NCBI RefSeq assembly: GCF_000721705.1
Contig: NZ_JOJL01000029.1
Coordinates: forward strand, 1 to 64,000
Source: Actinoplanes subtropicus
Lineage (GTDB): Bacteria > Actinomycetota > Actinomycetes > Mycobacteriales > Micromonosporaceae
Length of the DNA: 64,000 nucleotides
Reading direction: 5' to 3'
In this document: positions 41,578 through 50,887 of the stretch, one piece after another
How the letters are laid out: each line of letters opens with the position of its first letter
Numbering within the stretch: the first letter of the stretch is position 1
Notes under the pieces: model-generated
The model's database searches: none
Told to the model about the DNA's origin: nothing
What the model saw: the letters and a program-made list of their open reading frames with translations, nothing else
Program-made: the position numbers and the translations under genes

Positions 41578-42318
41578 TCAGTTCCCCAGGAGGTTGCCGA
41601 GCAGGCCGCCCTGGCCGCTCTGCTGGCCGCCGCCCGTGCCGGCCAGGAAGCCGCCCGGCGGCTCCTCGGACGGCTGCACGACCACGAAGCCCTGCCCCGC
41701 GAAGCTCATCGTGAAGCGCTCGCCGGTGGTGCGGCCCAGCAGCGTGCCGAGGCCGAGCTGCTCGGCGCGGTGGTAGCCGGTCTGCAGGCCGGCCGACCAG
41801 CAGATCGCGGCCTGCGGGTCGACGTAGGTGGGCTGGTCGACGTTCAGCACGACCGGGCTGCCCTTGGTGGTGACCGCGATCCGGCCCTGCCCGCTGAAGA
41901 CGCAGTTGAACAGGCCCGCGTTCGACATCATCCCGGCGCCGCCGACCATCTTGATGTCGTACGACAGGCTGGAGTCGAAGGCCAGCACGTTCCCGCCGTT
42001 GATCGACAGGGCGTCGCCCGGATCGAGGTCGATGAGGTGGATGTCGGCCGCCCGGTCGGCGAGGAAGACGTCGCCCTGGCCGCGGACCCGCATCAGCGGC
42101 ACGCCCTCGCCGGTGAGCTTCTGCTTGATGAACTTGCCGATGCCGCCGGAGCCCAGCGCCTCGAACTGCACCTGACCCTGGTAGGCGACCATCGAGCCGA
42201 CCCGGGCCATGAACTCACCCCTCAGCTCCGCCTTGAGCAGCTTGGAGTTCTGCAACCGCAGGCCGGGCTGGGCCGACTCCTTCTCGAGGTGGTCGGCCGA
42301 AAAGAGATCGCTGCGCAT
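41578..42318 (-). CDS. AIM24-family protein
   Basis: 246 residues from ATG 42316-42318 with GGGAGG upstream. A trimeric double-psi-like AIM24 fold is indicated by GSMVAYQGQVQFEA, GVPLMRVRGQGDVFLADRAADIHLIDL, LNGGNVLAFDSSLSYDI and a C-terminal LLGRTTGERFTMSFAGQGFVVVQPSEEP, with a Gly-rich tail. The bacterial role is unknown; its mitochondrial relative is a membrane-structure protein. It is convergent with pheA. Confidence 0.82.
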   Translation of the reverse strand: MRSDLFSADHLEKESAQPGLRLQNSKLLKAELRGEFMARVGSMVAYQGQVQFEALGSGGIGKFIKQKLTGEGVPLMRVRGQGDVFLADRAADIHLIDLDPGDALSINGGNVLAFDSSLSYDIKMVGGAGMMSNAGLFNCVFSGQGRIAVTTKGSPVVLNVDQPTYVDPQAAICWSAGLQTGYHRAEQLGLGTLLGRTTGERFTMSFAGQGFVVVQPSEEPPGGFLAGTGGGQQSGQGGLLGNLLGN

Positions 42319-42359
42319 GAAGAGGTCCTCCCGAGTTGTTATTTAGACCAGAGTAAAAC

Positions 42360-42722
42360 TCAGCCCCAACCCAGCTCATGCAGGCGGTGATCGTCGATCC
42401 CGAAGTGGTGGGCGATCTCGTGCACCACCGTGATCGCGACCTCGTCGATCACATCCGTCTCGGTCTCGCACACCCGTAGCGTCGGCAGCCGGTAGATGGT
42501 GATCCGGTCGGGCAGCACCCCGGCGTAGTCCCAGCCGCGGTCGGTCAGCGCCGTTCCCTCGTACAGCCCGAGCAGGTCGTAACTGCCGTCCGGGGGCTTG
42601 TCCTCGACCAGGACGACCACGTTGTTCATCATCGACAGCAGTTCGGCGGGGACCTCGTCGAGCGCTTCGCCGACCAGTTCCTCGAACCGTTCCCGACTCA
42701 TCTCGACGGACACACGGAACAT
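42360..42722 (-). CDS. Minimal zinc metallopeptidase (DUF1025-type)
   Basis: 120 residues. The metzincin-like motif HEIAHHFGIDD near the C-terminus gives H101, E102 and H105 as the zinc and catalytic residues, with D110 or D111 following the family pattern. There is no signal peptide, so it is probably cytoplasmic. A downstream ATG (MSRERFEELV) is an alternative start. Peptidase activity is inferred from the motif. Confidence 0.82.
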   Translation of the reverse strand: MFRVSVEMSRERFEELVGEALDEVPAELLSMMNNVVVLVEDKPPDGSYDLLGLYEGTALTDRGWDYAGVLPDRITIYRLPTLRVCETETDVIDEVAITVVHEIAHHFGIDDHRLHELGWG

Positions 42723-42768
42723 TGTGCGCCGGTGCGGCCGGAATCCCCGACCGCACCGGCGGGGGAAC

Positions 42769-43197
42769 TCAGGCGAGCGTGGCCTTCAGCGTGATCTCGG
42801 CGCCGGGGGACAGCAGCCGGGAGATCGGGCAGTTCTCCTTGGCGCCCTCGGCGATCTTCTGGAACGTGCCCTCGTCGATGCCGGGGACGTTGCCCACGGT
42901 CTCGAGGTCGATCCGGGTCACGCCGAAGCCGGCGTCGCCCTTGTCGAGGTGGACCTTCGCGGTGGTCTCCACGGAGGTCGGGGTGAATCCGGCGTCCGCG
43001 AGGCCCTTCGAGAACGCCATCGAGAAGCAGCCGGAGTGCGCGGCGGCGATGAGCTCCTCGGGGTTCGTCCCCTCGCCCTCCTCGAAGCGCGACTTGAACG
43101 AGTAGTTCCCCTGGTAGCCACCCTTGCCGGTCTTGATCGTGCCGGAACCCTCGGTGAGGTTCCCTTCCCAGCGGGCCGTAGCAGTGCGAATAGGCAT
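42769..43197 (-). CDS. OsmC/Ohr-family peroxiredoxin
   Basis: 142 residues from ATG 43195-43197. The two redox cysteines are C57 (AAAHSGCFSMAFS) and C123 (KENCPISRLL), spaced as in OsmC. It reduces organic hydroperoxides with a dithiol partner. It lies beside the metallopeptidase gene on the same strand and is divergent from a membrane-protein gene. Confidence 0.9.
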   Translation of the reverse strand: MPIRTATARWEGNLTEGSGTIKTGKGGYQGNYSFKSRFEEGEGTNPEELIAAAHSGCFSMAFSKGLADAGFTPTSVETTAKVHLDKGDAGFGVTRIDLETVGNVPGIDEGTFQKIAEGAKENCPISRLLSPGAEITLKATLA

Positions 43198-43255
43198 ATC
43201 CGAGACGCTAGTCCATGGGACGGCCGCTGGCCCCTTGACCAGGGCACGGGTCATC

Positions 43256-44041
43256 ATGGGTCACATGCCCTCCGAGCATCGGTCGATTGATCTGGACAAT
43301 CCGCCCGCACCGGTCGTCGAGTTCGGCGGCGACGCGCCCGTGTCCCGCCGGCGGTGGCAGCCGAGCGGGTTTCTTCGCGCCCTGGCCGCCGATCGCCGGG
43401 TGGTGCCGCTGACCGCACTGCTCGGCGCGGCGGCGGTGCTCGCCTCGCTGGTCTCCGAGTGGCAGGTCACCACGGTGGACTCCCAGGAGTTCCTCGGCTC
43501 GGCCGGACCGCACCCCGTGCCCACCGACCTCATCGACCTGGGTGGGCTGGGCGCCGCGTACCTCATCGGTCTCTTCCCGCTGGTCGCTGCCGTGGTGTTC
43601 GCCATGTTCGGGCCGGCGGCCGGCCGCCGATGGGCTCGCCTGGCCGGTCTGAGCGCCGGCGGCACCCTGCTCGCCGTGCTCTTCGCGACCGCGGCGTCGC
43701 TGGGCAGCGAAAGCCGGGTGGTGTCCAACCTCGCCCGGACGCAATTCGACAAAAGTCAAATTCAGGTTGCGTACGGGCGGGGCCTGTGGTGCGCGGCCGC
43801 CGGCGTGGTGCTGGCCATGCTCGCGCTCCACCTCACCGACCGCCACCAGCCGAGCGTCCCGGCACCGGCGGGCGAGGCCGGTGACCCGCCGCCGACCGCC
43901 GAGGAGTCGGCCTGGGGCTGGCGGCGGCCGCCCGCGGCCCGCGAGGAGTCGGCCCCCGACCAGCCGCTGGAGCTGACCGTCGGCCCGGCCAAACCGTTCA
44001 CCTCGTACGGCGACGACCGGGACGGACCTTCTAGATCGTGA
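43256..44041 (+). CDS. Four-helix membrane protein of unknown function
   Basis: 261 residues from ATG 43256, or 258 from ATG 43265. Four membrane segments ([73 protein letters not shown]) lie between an N-terminal soluble part and a Pro/Glu-rich C-terminal tail. No named family is recognised. serS follows 55 nt later. Confidence 0.7.
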   Translation: MGHMPSEHRSIDLDNPPAPVVEFGGDAPVSRRRWQPSGFLRALAADRRVVPLTALLGAAAVLASLVSEWQVTTVDSQEFLGSAGPHPVPTDLIDLGGLGAAYLIGLFPLVAAVVFAMFGPAAGRRWARLAGLSAGGTLLAVLFATAASLGSESRVVSNLARTQFDKSQIQVAYGRGLWCAAAGVVLAMLALHLTDRHQPSVPAPAGEAGDPPPTAEESAWGWRRPPAAREESAPDQPLELTVGPAKPFTSYGDDRDGPSRS

Positions 44042-44096
44042 CGCGAGGGGATATCCGGGTGAGGACCGGGCGGGGTCGCCGGTAGGCTCGTCAATC

Positions 44097-45359
44097 GTGA
44101 TTGACCTGCGTCTGCTCCGCGAGGACCCCGAGCTGATCCGCGCCAGCCAGCGACTGCGCGGCGAGCCCACCGAGCTGGTCGACGACCTGCTGCACGCCGA
44201 CGAGGCGCGCCGGGCCGCGACCCAGCGTTTCGAGACGCTCCGGTCCGAGCAGAACTCGTTGAGCAAGCGGATCCCCAAGGCCTCCCCCGACGAGCGCGCC
44301 GGCCTGCTGGCCCGCACGAAGGAGCTGGCCGCCGAGGTCAAGGCGGCCGACGCGGAGGCGAGCGCGGCCAACGAGGCGCTGCGCGCCGCCCACCTCGCGG
44401 TGCCCAACGTCGTGCAGGACGGCGTGCCGCCCGGCGGCGAGGACGACTTCGTCGTGCTGCGCGAGGTCGGCGACCTCCCCGCGATCGACAACCCCAAGGA
44501 CCACGTCGACATCGGCGAGGGGCTCAAGGCGATCGACATGGAGCGCGGCGCGAAGGTGTCGGGCTCGCGCTTCTACTTCCTCACCGGCGTCGGCGCGCTG
44601 CTCCAGCTCGGCCTGCTGCAGATGGCGGTCGCCCAGGCGGTCGAGCACGGGTTCGTCCCGTCGATCACGCCGAGCCTGGTCAAGCCGGAGTCGATGGAGG
44701 GCACCGGCTTCCTCGGGTCGCACGCCAGCGAGGTCTACCGGCTCGAGGCCGACGACCTCTACCTGGTGGGCACCTCGGAGGTCGCGCTCGCGGCGTACCA
44801 CACCAACGAGATCCTGGATCTGGAGGCCGGGCCGGAACGCTTCGCCGGCTGGTCGTCGTGCTACCGCCGGGAGGCCGGGTCGTACGGCAAGGACGTGCGC
44901 GGCATCCTGCGGGTACACCAGTTCGACAAGGTCGAGATGTTCTCGTTCTGCCGGCCCGAGGACGCCGCAGAGGAGCACCTGCGGCTGCTGGCCATGGAGG
45001 AGGAGATGCTCGCCAAGGTCGAGATCCCGTACCGGGTGATCGACGTGGCGGCCGGCGACCTGGGCTCGAGCGCCTCGCGCAAGTACGACTGCGAGGCGTG
45101 GGTCCCGTCGCAGAACAGGTACCGCGAGGTCACCTCGACGTCGAACTGCACCACGTTCCAGGCCCGCCGGCTGAACATCCGGTACCGGGACGCCGACGGC
45201 AAGCCGCAGACCGCGGCGACGCTGAACGGCACGCTCGCCACCACCCGCTGGCTGATTCCGATCCTGGAGAACCACCAGCAGCCCGACGGCTCGGTACGGG
45301 TGCCCAAGGCCCTCCAGCCGTACCTGGGCGGCCGGGACATCCTGAAACCGGTTCGCTAA
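44097..45359 (+). CDS. serS: Seryl-tRNA synthetase
   Basis: 420 residues from GTG 44097. The N-terminal coiled coil that binds the tRNA-Ser variable arm (about 25-105) precedes the class II catalytic core: [49 protein letters not shown] and [13 protein letters not shown]. It charges tRNA-Ser with serine. The start overlaps a short RBS-poor stretch and is inferred from family length. A palindrome and a hairpin follow the stop. Confidence 0.96.
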   Translation: MIDLRLLREDPELIRASQRLRGEPTELVDDLLHADEARRAATQRFETLRSEQNSLSKRIPKASPDERAGLLARTKELAAEVKAADAEASAANEALRAAHLAVPNVVQDGVPPGGEDDFVVLREVGDLPAIDNPKDHVDIGEGLKAIDMERGAKVSGSRFYFLTGVGALLQLGLLQMAVAQAVEHGFVPSITPSLVKPESMEGTGFLGSHASEVYRLEADDLYLVGTSEVALAAYHTNEILDLEAGPERFAGWSSCYRREAGSYGKDVRGILRVHQFDKVEMFSFCRPEDAAEEHLRLLAMEEEMLAKVEIPYRVIDVAAGDLGSSASRKYDCEAWVPSQNRYREVTSTSNCTTFQARRLNIRYRDADGKPQTAATLNGTLATTRWLIPILENHQQPDGSVRVPKALQPYLGGRDILKPVR

Positions 45360-45413
45360 CGGGTTATAACCCGGCCGCTACCAGAAGTCATAGCCGCAGC
45401 TAGCTGGCCGGGT
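45360..45413 (+). terminator. Palindrome and hairpin after serS
   Basis: A perfect 14-bp palindrome, CGGGTTATAACCCG (45360-45373), overlaps a second inverted repeat, ACCCGGCC (45369-45376) and GGCCGGGT (45406-45413). The two structures exclude each other. They lie between serS and the HAD pair, so they may terminate serS or form an attenuator-like switch. There is no T run. Confidence 0.4.
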
Positions 45414-45468
45414 GTACCGTTTTCCTTCCGCCCTCCGCGGGGGTCAGCCCCACCCTCGGAGGTTTTCG

Positions 45469-46281
45469 ATGGTCAAGCCTGGACTCCCCAAGCTGATCGC
45501 GACGGATCTCGATGGCACGCTCGTGCACAGCGACGACACCGTGTCCACGTACACCCATGAGGTCCTTGATCGGGTCCGGGCGGCCGGCATCCGGATCGTG
45601 GGCGCCACCGGGCGCGGGCCGCGCCTGACGTCGCTCACCCGCAACGACATCCGGGTCGCCGATTTCCTCGTGCTGGCCCAGGGTGGCTGGGTGCTCGACC
45701 AGGCCGAGTCGTCGTATCTGCTGTGTTCCCGGCTGTCCGGCCCGGCGCTCGCCGACGCGCTGGCCCGGCTGGAGGCCGAGGTGGGCCCGCTGTCGGTGAT
45801 GGTGGAGGCGCTCGAGCACGACAACTCGCCGCTCTGGGGCGATTACGACCCGACCTGGCGCTACCCGGTACGGCTCGAGCAGCGCCCGCGCGCCGAGTGC
45901 CTCACCGGCGACGTGATCAAGGCGTTCGCCCGCTCGTTCGACCTGCACGTCGACGAACTGCTGGAGATCGCCCGCCGGATCGTCCCGCCGGAGGTGGCGT
46001 CGGTCACCCAGGCCGGCCTCGACTACGTGGAGATCTGCCCGGCGAATGTGAACAAAGGCACCGGCCTCGCGGTGGTCGCCGAGTCGGTCGGGGTCGACCC
46101 GCAGGACGTGCTGGTCTTCGGCGACATGCCCAATGACCTGCCGATGTTCGCCTGGGCCGGATGGGGACGGGTGGCCGTGGCGAACGCGCACCCGTCGCTG
46201 CTGGCGGTGGCCGACGAGGTGACGCTGTCCAACGATGACGACGGGGTGGCGGTCTACCTGGACAAGTTACTGTCGAGGTGA
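45469..46281 (+). CDS. HAD-superfamily (Cof-type) phosphatase
   Basis: 270 residues from ATG 45469 (GGAGG upstream). Motifs: LIATDLDGTLVHSD (catalytic Asp pair), GATGRGPR, NKGTGLAVVAE and VFGDMPNDLPMFAWAG. A C2-type cap supports a Cof/sugar-phosphatase role. The substrate is unknown. It overlaps the next HAD gene by 4 nt, so they are translated together. Confidence 0.87.
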   Translation: MVKPGLPKLIATDLDGTLVHSDDTVSTYTHEVLDRVRAAGIRIVGATGRGPRLTSLTRNDIRVADFLVLAQGGWVLDQAESSYLLCSRLSGPALADALARLEAEVGPLSVMVEALEHDNSPLWGDYDPTWRYPVRLEQRPRAECLTGDVIKAFARSFDLHVDELLEIARRIVPPEVASVTQAGLDYVEICPANVNKGTGLAVVAESVGVDPQDVLVFGDMPNDLPMFAWAGWGRVAVANAHPSLLAVADEVTLSNDDDGVAVYLDKLLSR

Positions 46282-47078
46282 TGCTCCCCTTTCGGCTTGT
46301 CGCCTCCGACATCGACGGCACCCTGATCCACGACGACGGGACGCTCGGCCGGCAAACCATCGACGTCATCCGCGCCCTGCCGGTACCCCTCGTGCTGGTG
46401 ACCGGCCGGCCGGTGCGCTGGCTCCGGCAGCTCTACGACCAGATGCCGGAACCGGTGCCCGCGGTCTGTGCCAACGGCGCGGTCGTCTACGACCCGCACA
46501 CCGACGAGGTGCTGCGCGCCGACCCGCTCTCGGTCGACCTGCTGCTCGAGGTGACCAAGCGGCTGCGCGACGCGGTGCCGGACGTCGCGCTCGCGGTGGA
46601 GGTCGATGAGGGCCGGAAGTTCTGGTACGAGGAGGCGTGGCCGGTCCGCTGGGAGTCGGACACCGATCTCGTACGCGTGCTCGCCGGCCCGGAGGAGTTG
46701 ACCTCCGTGCCGGCCGTGAAACTGCTGGCCCGCTCGGCGCAGTACGGGCCGGACGAGTTCGCCGAGCTGGTGAGCCGGACGCTGGCCGGCTTCGCCGAGA
46801 CCACGCACTCGTCGAAGAGTTCGCTCGTCGAGATCTCGGCGGCCGGGGTGACCAAGGCGGCCGGGCTGGCCTGGCTCTGCGAACGGCGGGGCATCGAGGC
46901 GAGCGAGGTGATCGCCTTCGGCGACATGCCGAACGACATCCCGCTGCTGACCTGGGCCGGGCACTCGGTCGCGATGGGCAACGCCCACCCCGCCGTTCGC
47001 GCGGTGGCCGACGAGATCGGCCGGACGAACAACGAGGACGGGGTGGCCAGTTACCTGCGGAAGGTCTTCAACCTCTAG
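46278..47078 (+). CDS. Second HAD-superfamily (Cof-type) phosphatase
   Basis: 266 residues from GTG 46278 or ATG 46281. Motifs: LVASDIDGTLIHDDG, LVTGRPVRWL, TKAAGLAWLCERRG and AFGDMPNDIPLLTWAG. It is a diverged sister of the preceding protein and the two overlap (TGATG). It may act on a related sugar phosphate. It is convergent with bpa by 4 nt. Confidence 0.87.
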   Translation: MMLPFRLVASDIDGTLIHDDGTLGRQTIDVIRALPVPLVLVTGRPVRWLRQLYDQMPEPVPAVCANGAVVYDPHTDEVLRADPLSVDLLLEVTKRLRDAVPDVALAVEVDEGRKFWYEEAWPVRWESDTDLVRVLAGPEELTSVPAVKLLARSAQYGPDEFAELVSRTLAGFAETTHSSKSSLVEISAAGVTKAAGLAWLCERRGIEASEVIAFGDMPNDIPLLTWAGHSVAMGNAHPAVRAVADEIGRTNNEDGVASYLRKVFNL

Positions 47079-47647
47079 AGGTATTGCCCGGAGCGGGCCT
47101 CGGGCGCGCCCGGACCCGACTGGCCGGGCATGCCGGGGACGAGGCCGCCGCTGCCCATCGGCAGGGCCGGCCGGCCGCCGCCGCGCATCTGCTCGAGCTG
47201 CAGCCGGGCCGCCATCTGCTGGGCGACCAGCGCCGCCTGGATGCCGTGGAACAGGCCCTCGAGCCAGCCGACCAGCTGAGCCTGGGCGATCCGCAGCTCG
47301 GACTCGCTCGGCGGGGTGTCGCCCTCGAACGGCAGCGACAGGCGCTCGAGCTCCTCGCGCAGCTCGGGGGCGAGGCCGTCCTCGAGCTCGACGATCGACC
47401 GTTTGTGGATCTCACGCAGCCGTCCCCGGCTCGCCTCGTCGAGGGGAGCGGCGCGCACCTCCTCCAGCAGCTGCTTGATCATGCTGCCGATCCGCATGAC
47501 CTTGGCCGGCTGCTCGATCAGGTTGCCGGGCTCCTCCGGGCTGAGCGTGCCGTCGGGCTCGACCGTGCCCATCGGACGGCCGTCGGGCCCGACCACGATT
47601 ACCGAGCCGTCCTGCTGATTTTCCGCGGTGCGGTTGTCGTCGGTCAT
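47075..47647 (-). CDS. bpa: Bacterial proteasome activator (Bpa/PafE)
   Basis: 190 residues from ATG 47645-47647. The central four-helix core (about 45-145: VMRIGSMIKQLLEEVRAAPL, RGRLREIHKRSIVELEDGL, AQAQLVGWLEGLFHGIQAA) matches the Bpa family. The extreme C-terminus is GQYL, the motif that docks into the 20S proteasome alpha ring and opens it. A Gly/Pro-rich linker precedes it. It forms an ATP-independent dodecameric ring that feeds unfolded proteins to the proteasome. It is convergent with the HAD gene. Confidence 0.92.
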   Translation of the reverse strand: MTDDNRTAENQQDGSVIVVGPDGRPMGTVEPDGTLSPEEPGNLIEQPAKVMRIGSMIKQLLEEVRAAPLDEASRGRLREIHKRSIVELEDGLAPELREELERLSLPFEGDTPPSESELRIAQAQLVGWLEGLFHGIQAALVAQQMAARLQLEQMRGGGRPALPMGSGGLVPGMPGQSGPGAPEARSGQYL

Positions 47648-47672
47648 ACGAACCATCTTCTCGCACGCGTCA

Positions 47673-48512
47673 CTACGGGCGAAGCTCGGCCACCGCGCAC
47701 TTGACACTGCCGCCGCCCCGCTTGAGCTCGGTGAGCTCCACGTGCACCGGCGCATACCCGGCGGCGCGTACTTTGTCCGCCATCGCGGTGGCCTCCGTGT
47801 TGAGAATCACGTGCCGGCCGTCGCTCACCAGGTTCAGCCCGAAGGCCTCGGCGTCGGCCCGGTCGGCGATGACCGCCTCCGGGAAGAGCTGCCGCAACAC
47901 CCGCTGCGACGAGGGCGAGAACGCCTCGGGGTAGTACGTGACGTTGTGGTCGTCGAGGGCGGCCAGCGCGGTGTCGAGGTGGTAGAAGGCGGGGTCGACC
48001 AGGCGCAGCGAGACCACCGGCCGGCCGAGCACCTCCTGCGCCTCGGCGTGCGCGGCCGGCTCGGTGCGGAAGCCGTGGCCGGCCAGGATCAGGCCACCGT
48101 ACGCGCGCGGGAGGTAGGCGAAGTCGCCCTCGCCCTCGTTGACGTGCTCCGGGCGTACGAGGTGCCAGTTGTCCTGGCCCAAGGTCTTCTCGTAGAAGGC
48201 CCGGTGCGCGTCGGCCTCGGCGGCCCGCTGCGGATGGCGGAACCGGGCGCCGTAGACCCGGCCGTCGACCGAAAAGGCGCCGTTGGCCGCGTAGACCATG
48301 TCGGGCAGGCCGGCCACCGGGTCGAGCAGGTGCACCGTGTGGCCGAGATCGACCAGGGTGGTGCGCAGCAGGTCCCACTGCTTGACCGCGAGCGCCGCGT
48401 CGACCGGGACGGTGGTGTCCATCCACGGGTTGATCGCGTACTCGACCGTGAAGTGCTTAGGCGGACACATCAGATATGTCCTGACTCGCGGCAAGCGCTC
48501 CGTGTGGCTCAT
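47673..48512 (-). CDS. ddaH: Dimethylarginine dimethylaminohydrolase-like enzyme
   Basis: 279 residues from ATG 48510-48512. Amidinotransferase/guanidino hydrolase fold: YAANGAFSVDGRVYGARF, DFAYLPRAYGGLILAGHGF, HLDTALAALDDHNVTYY, and catalytic C272 in GGGSVKCAVAEL. It should hydrolyse methylated arginine (or a related N-substituted guanidine) to citrulline. It is divergent from an Lrp-type regulator with 67 bp between, which suggests regulation by an amino acid. Confidence 0.9.
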   Translation of the reverse strand: MSHTERLPRVRTYLMCPPKHFTVEYAINPWMDTTVPVDAALAVKQWDLLRTTLVDLGHTVHLLDPVAGLPDMVYAANGAFSVDGRVYGARFRHPQRAAEADAHRAFYEKTLGQDNWHLVRPEHVNEGEGDFAYLPRAYGGLILAGHGFRTEPAAHAEAQEVLGRPVVSLRLVDPAFYHLDTALAALDDHNVTYYPEAFSPSSQRVLRQLFPEAVIADRADAEAFGLNLVSDGRHVILNTEATAMADKVRAAGYAPVHVELTELKRGGGSVKCAVAELRP

Positions 48513-48579
48513 GAGGTAGAGCGTAAGTACGCTGGGGTGCACGAAACAGCGAGAAATCTTGTGTCTTGGAGGCGAATCG

Positions 48580-49041
48580 TTGCAGATGGACGCGGTTGAC
48601 CAGCGAATCATTGCGCTGCTGGTGGCCGACGCGCGGGCCTCCTACGCGGAGATCGGGTCGAGGGTCGCTCTCTCCGCGCCCGCCGTGAAGCGACGCGTCG
48701 ACCGGCTTCGATCCGGCGGGGTGATCAAGGGCTTCACCGCGGTGATCGAGCCGGCCGCCGTGGGCTGGACCACCGAGGCGTTCGTCGAGCTCTTCTGTAC
48801 GGGACGGACCACCCCGGCGCAGATCACGGTGGCCACCCGGCGCCACCCGGAGGTGATCGGGGCGTACACGGTGTCGGGCGAAGCGGACGCGCTCGTGCAC
48901 CTGCGTGCGGCCGACATCGCGCACCTCGAACAGGCCCTCGAGCGGCTGCGCGCCGAGCCGTTCATCACCTCGACGCGCAGCATGATCGTGCTGTCCCGGC
49001 TGGTCGAGACCCCGATGGTGGTGCCCGCCCCGGCCGGGTGA
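48580..49041 (+). CDS. Lrp/AsnC-family transcriptional regulator
   Basis: 153 residues from TTG 48580, which has GGAGG seven bases upstream; ATG 48586 (MDAVDQRIIALL) is the alternative. The N-terminal helix-turn-helix (YAEIGSRVALSAPAVKRRVDRL) and a C-terminal RAM domain (SGEADALVHLRAADIAHLEQAL) bind an amino acid. It probably controls the divergent ddaH gene; similar ddaH-Lrp pairs occur in other actinomycetes. Confidence 0.88.
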   Translation: MQMDAVDQRIIALLVADARASYAEIGSRVALSAPAVKRRVDRLRSGGVIKGFTAVIEPAAVGWTTEAFVELFCTGRTTPAQITVATRRHPEVIGAYTVSGEADALVHLRAADIAHLEQALERLRAEPFITSTRSMIVLSRLVETPMVVPAPAG

Positions 49042-49078
49042 CGGGGAACCGGCGCCGGGCGGGCCGCGTCTCACCGCC

Positions 49079-50887
49079 ATGCGCCGTCGACTCTGGATCT
49101 GCGCCGTTCTGCTGCTGCCGCTGGCCGGTTGCACCGCGCCCGCCCGCGACCACGTCAGTCCGCAGCCGCCGCCGTTCAAGCTGGTCGCCTTCGACTCCTG
49201 CGCCCGGCTGCTCACCGAGCTGCGGGCCGCCGCCCAGCGCTCGATCACCGCGTACGGCTTCTACACCAACCGGCCGGAGCCCTACATGCACCCGGGCGTG
49301 GCGATGCGGGCCGACGCGGTCGCCGGCGCCGCGCCCGCGCCGGCCCCGGCGCCCGCCTTCTCCGGCACCAACGTGCACGAGCAGGGCGCCGACGAGCCGG
49401 ACGTCGTGAAGACCGACGGCCGCCGGATCGTGACGGTCACGGGCGATGCGCTGCATGTGATCGACCCGGCCACCCGGCGCGAGACCGGACGACTGGCGCT
49501 GCCCTTCGGCGGCGGCGCACAGCTGCTGCTCGCCGGCGACCGGGCGCTGGTGCTGGGCTACGGCGATCTGGGCATCGATCGCGAGGGCGGCGGCGCGGGA
49601 TCCGAGGTGCTTCTGGTCGACCTGACCGGCTCGCCGCGCATCGTCAGCCAGTACCAGGCCGACGGCCAGATCGTCGACGCGCGGCAGACCGGCGGTGTGG
49701 CCCGGGTCGTGCTGAGCAGCGCGCCGCGGATCACGTTCCCTCTCCGGCCGGCGGGCGAATTCGGCACGGCCGATGACGAGCAGAGCCTGCGGCAGAACCG
49801 GCAGGTGGTCGGCCGGGCCAAGGTGGACGTCTGGCTGCCGCGGTGGCAGGTCACCACCGGCGGTACCACGACCAGCGGACACGTCGACTGCGACGCGGTC
49901 AGCCGGCCGGCCTCGTTCTCCGGCGCGGAGATGCTCACCGTGGCCACCTTCGACCTGGCCCAGCCCGCGCTGGGCGACGGCAGCCCGGTCTCGGTCGTGG
50001 CCGACGGCGACATCGTGTACGGGACGCCGGCCAGCCTCTACATCGCCAACGACCAGCGCTGGCAGATCGACGCCCTGGCCGCGAAGGCGACGCCGGGCAC
50101 CGAGATCTACAAGTTCGCGCTGTCCGGGGCGGAGAAGCCGCGGTTCGTGGCGAGCGGGTCGGTGCCGGGGACGCTGCTCAACCAGTACGCACTGTCCGAA
50201 TGGGACGGCAACCTGCGGGTCGCGACGACCGACCAGGCCTTCCGGTCCTCGTCCTCGGCGGTGCGCGTGCTGGCCGTGCGCGGCGCCACGCTGGCCCAGG
50301 TAGGGGTCGTGGACGGGCTCGGCCAGGGTGAACGGATCTATGCCGTACGGTTCATCGGCCCGCGCGGCTACGTGGTGACCTTCCGGCAGACCGATCCGCT
50401 GTACAGCCTCGACCTCAGCGACCCGGCGCACCCCCGGCTCACCGGATCACTCAAGATCACCGGCTATTCGGCCCATCTGCAACCGGTCGGGGACAGTCTG
50501 CTGGTCGGGATCGGTCAGGAGGCCAGTGCTCGAGGCGTACGGCAAGGTCTCGGAATTTCGCTTTTCGATGTTGCCGACCCGGCACACCCGCGACGGCTCG
50601 CGCAAAAGGTGGCGGCGGATTCCTCGTCGGAGGCCGAGTTCGACCCGCACGCGGTGCTGTGGTGGCCGGCGACCCAACTGCTCGTCGTGCCGGTCAACGG
50701 ACGCATCAGCGGCGCGGTCGCGGTGCACGTGCGCAATGGGACAATTCAGCCGGCCGGCAACCTGACGGGCGCGCCGGTCCGCCGGTCCCTGGTGATCGGG
50801 GACCAGCTGTGGCTGCTCGACGACGCCGGAATGGGCGTAGCCGATCTGTCCACTATGCACAAGATCGGCTACGTGTCCTTGAACTAG
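49079..50887 (+). CDS. Beta-propeller lipoprotein
   Basis: 602 residues. A lipobox LLPLAGC places the modified cysteine at residue 18, so the protein is membrane-anchored outside the cell. The rest is the secreted beta-propeller family: GTNVHEQGADEPDVVKTDGRR at the domain start (shown here in part) is characteristic, with repeats such as ALHVIDPATRRETGR and SLFDVADPAHPRRL. A signal or scaffold role is likely. It overlaps the convergent gene's end by 4 nt. Confidence 0.85.
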   Translation: MRRRLWICAVLLLPLAGCTAPARDHVSPQPPPFKLVAFDSCARLLTELRAAAQRSITAYGFYTNRPEPYMHPGVAMRADAVAGAAPAPAPAPAFSGTNVHEQGADEPDVVKTDGRRIVTVTGDALHVIDPATRRETGRLALPFGGGAQLLLAGDRALVLGYGDLGIDREGGGAGSEVLLVDLTGSPRIVSQYQADGQIVDARQTGGVARVVLSSAPRITFPLRPAGEFGTADDEQSLRQNRQVVGRAKVDVWLPRWQVTTGGTTTSGHVDCDAVSRPASFSGAEMLTVATFDLAQPALGDGSPVSVVADGDIVYGTPASLYIANDQRWQIDALAAKATPGTEIYKFALSGAEKPRFVASGSVPGTLLNQYALSEWDGNLRVATTDQAFRSSSSAVRVLAVRGATLAQVGVVDGLGQGERIYAVRFIGPRGYVVTFRQTDPLYSLDLSDPAHPRLTGSLKITGYSAHLQPVGDSLLVGIGQEASARGVRQGLGISLFDVADPAHPRRLAQKVAADSSSEAEFDPHAVLWWPATQLLVVPVNGRISGAVAVHVRNGTIQPAGNLTGAPVRRSLVIGDQLWLLDDAGMGVADLSTMHKIGYVSLN

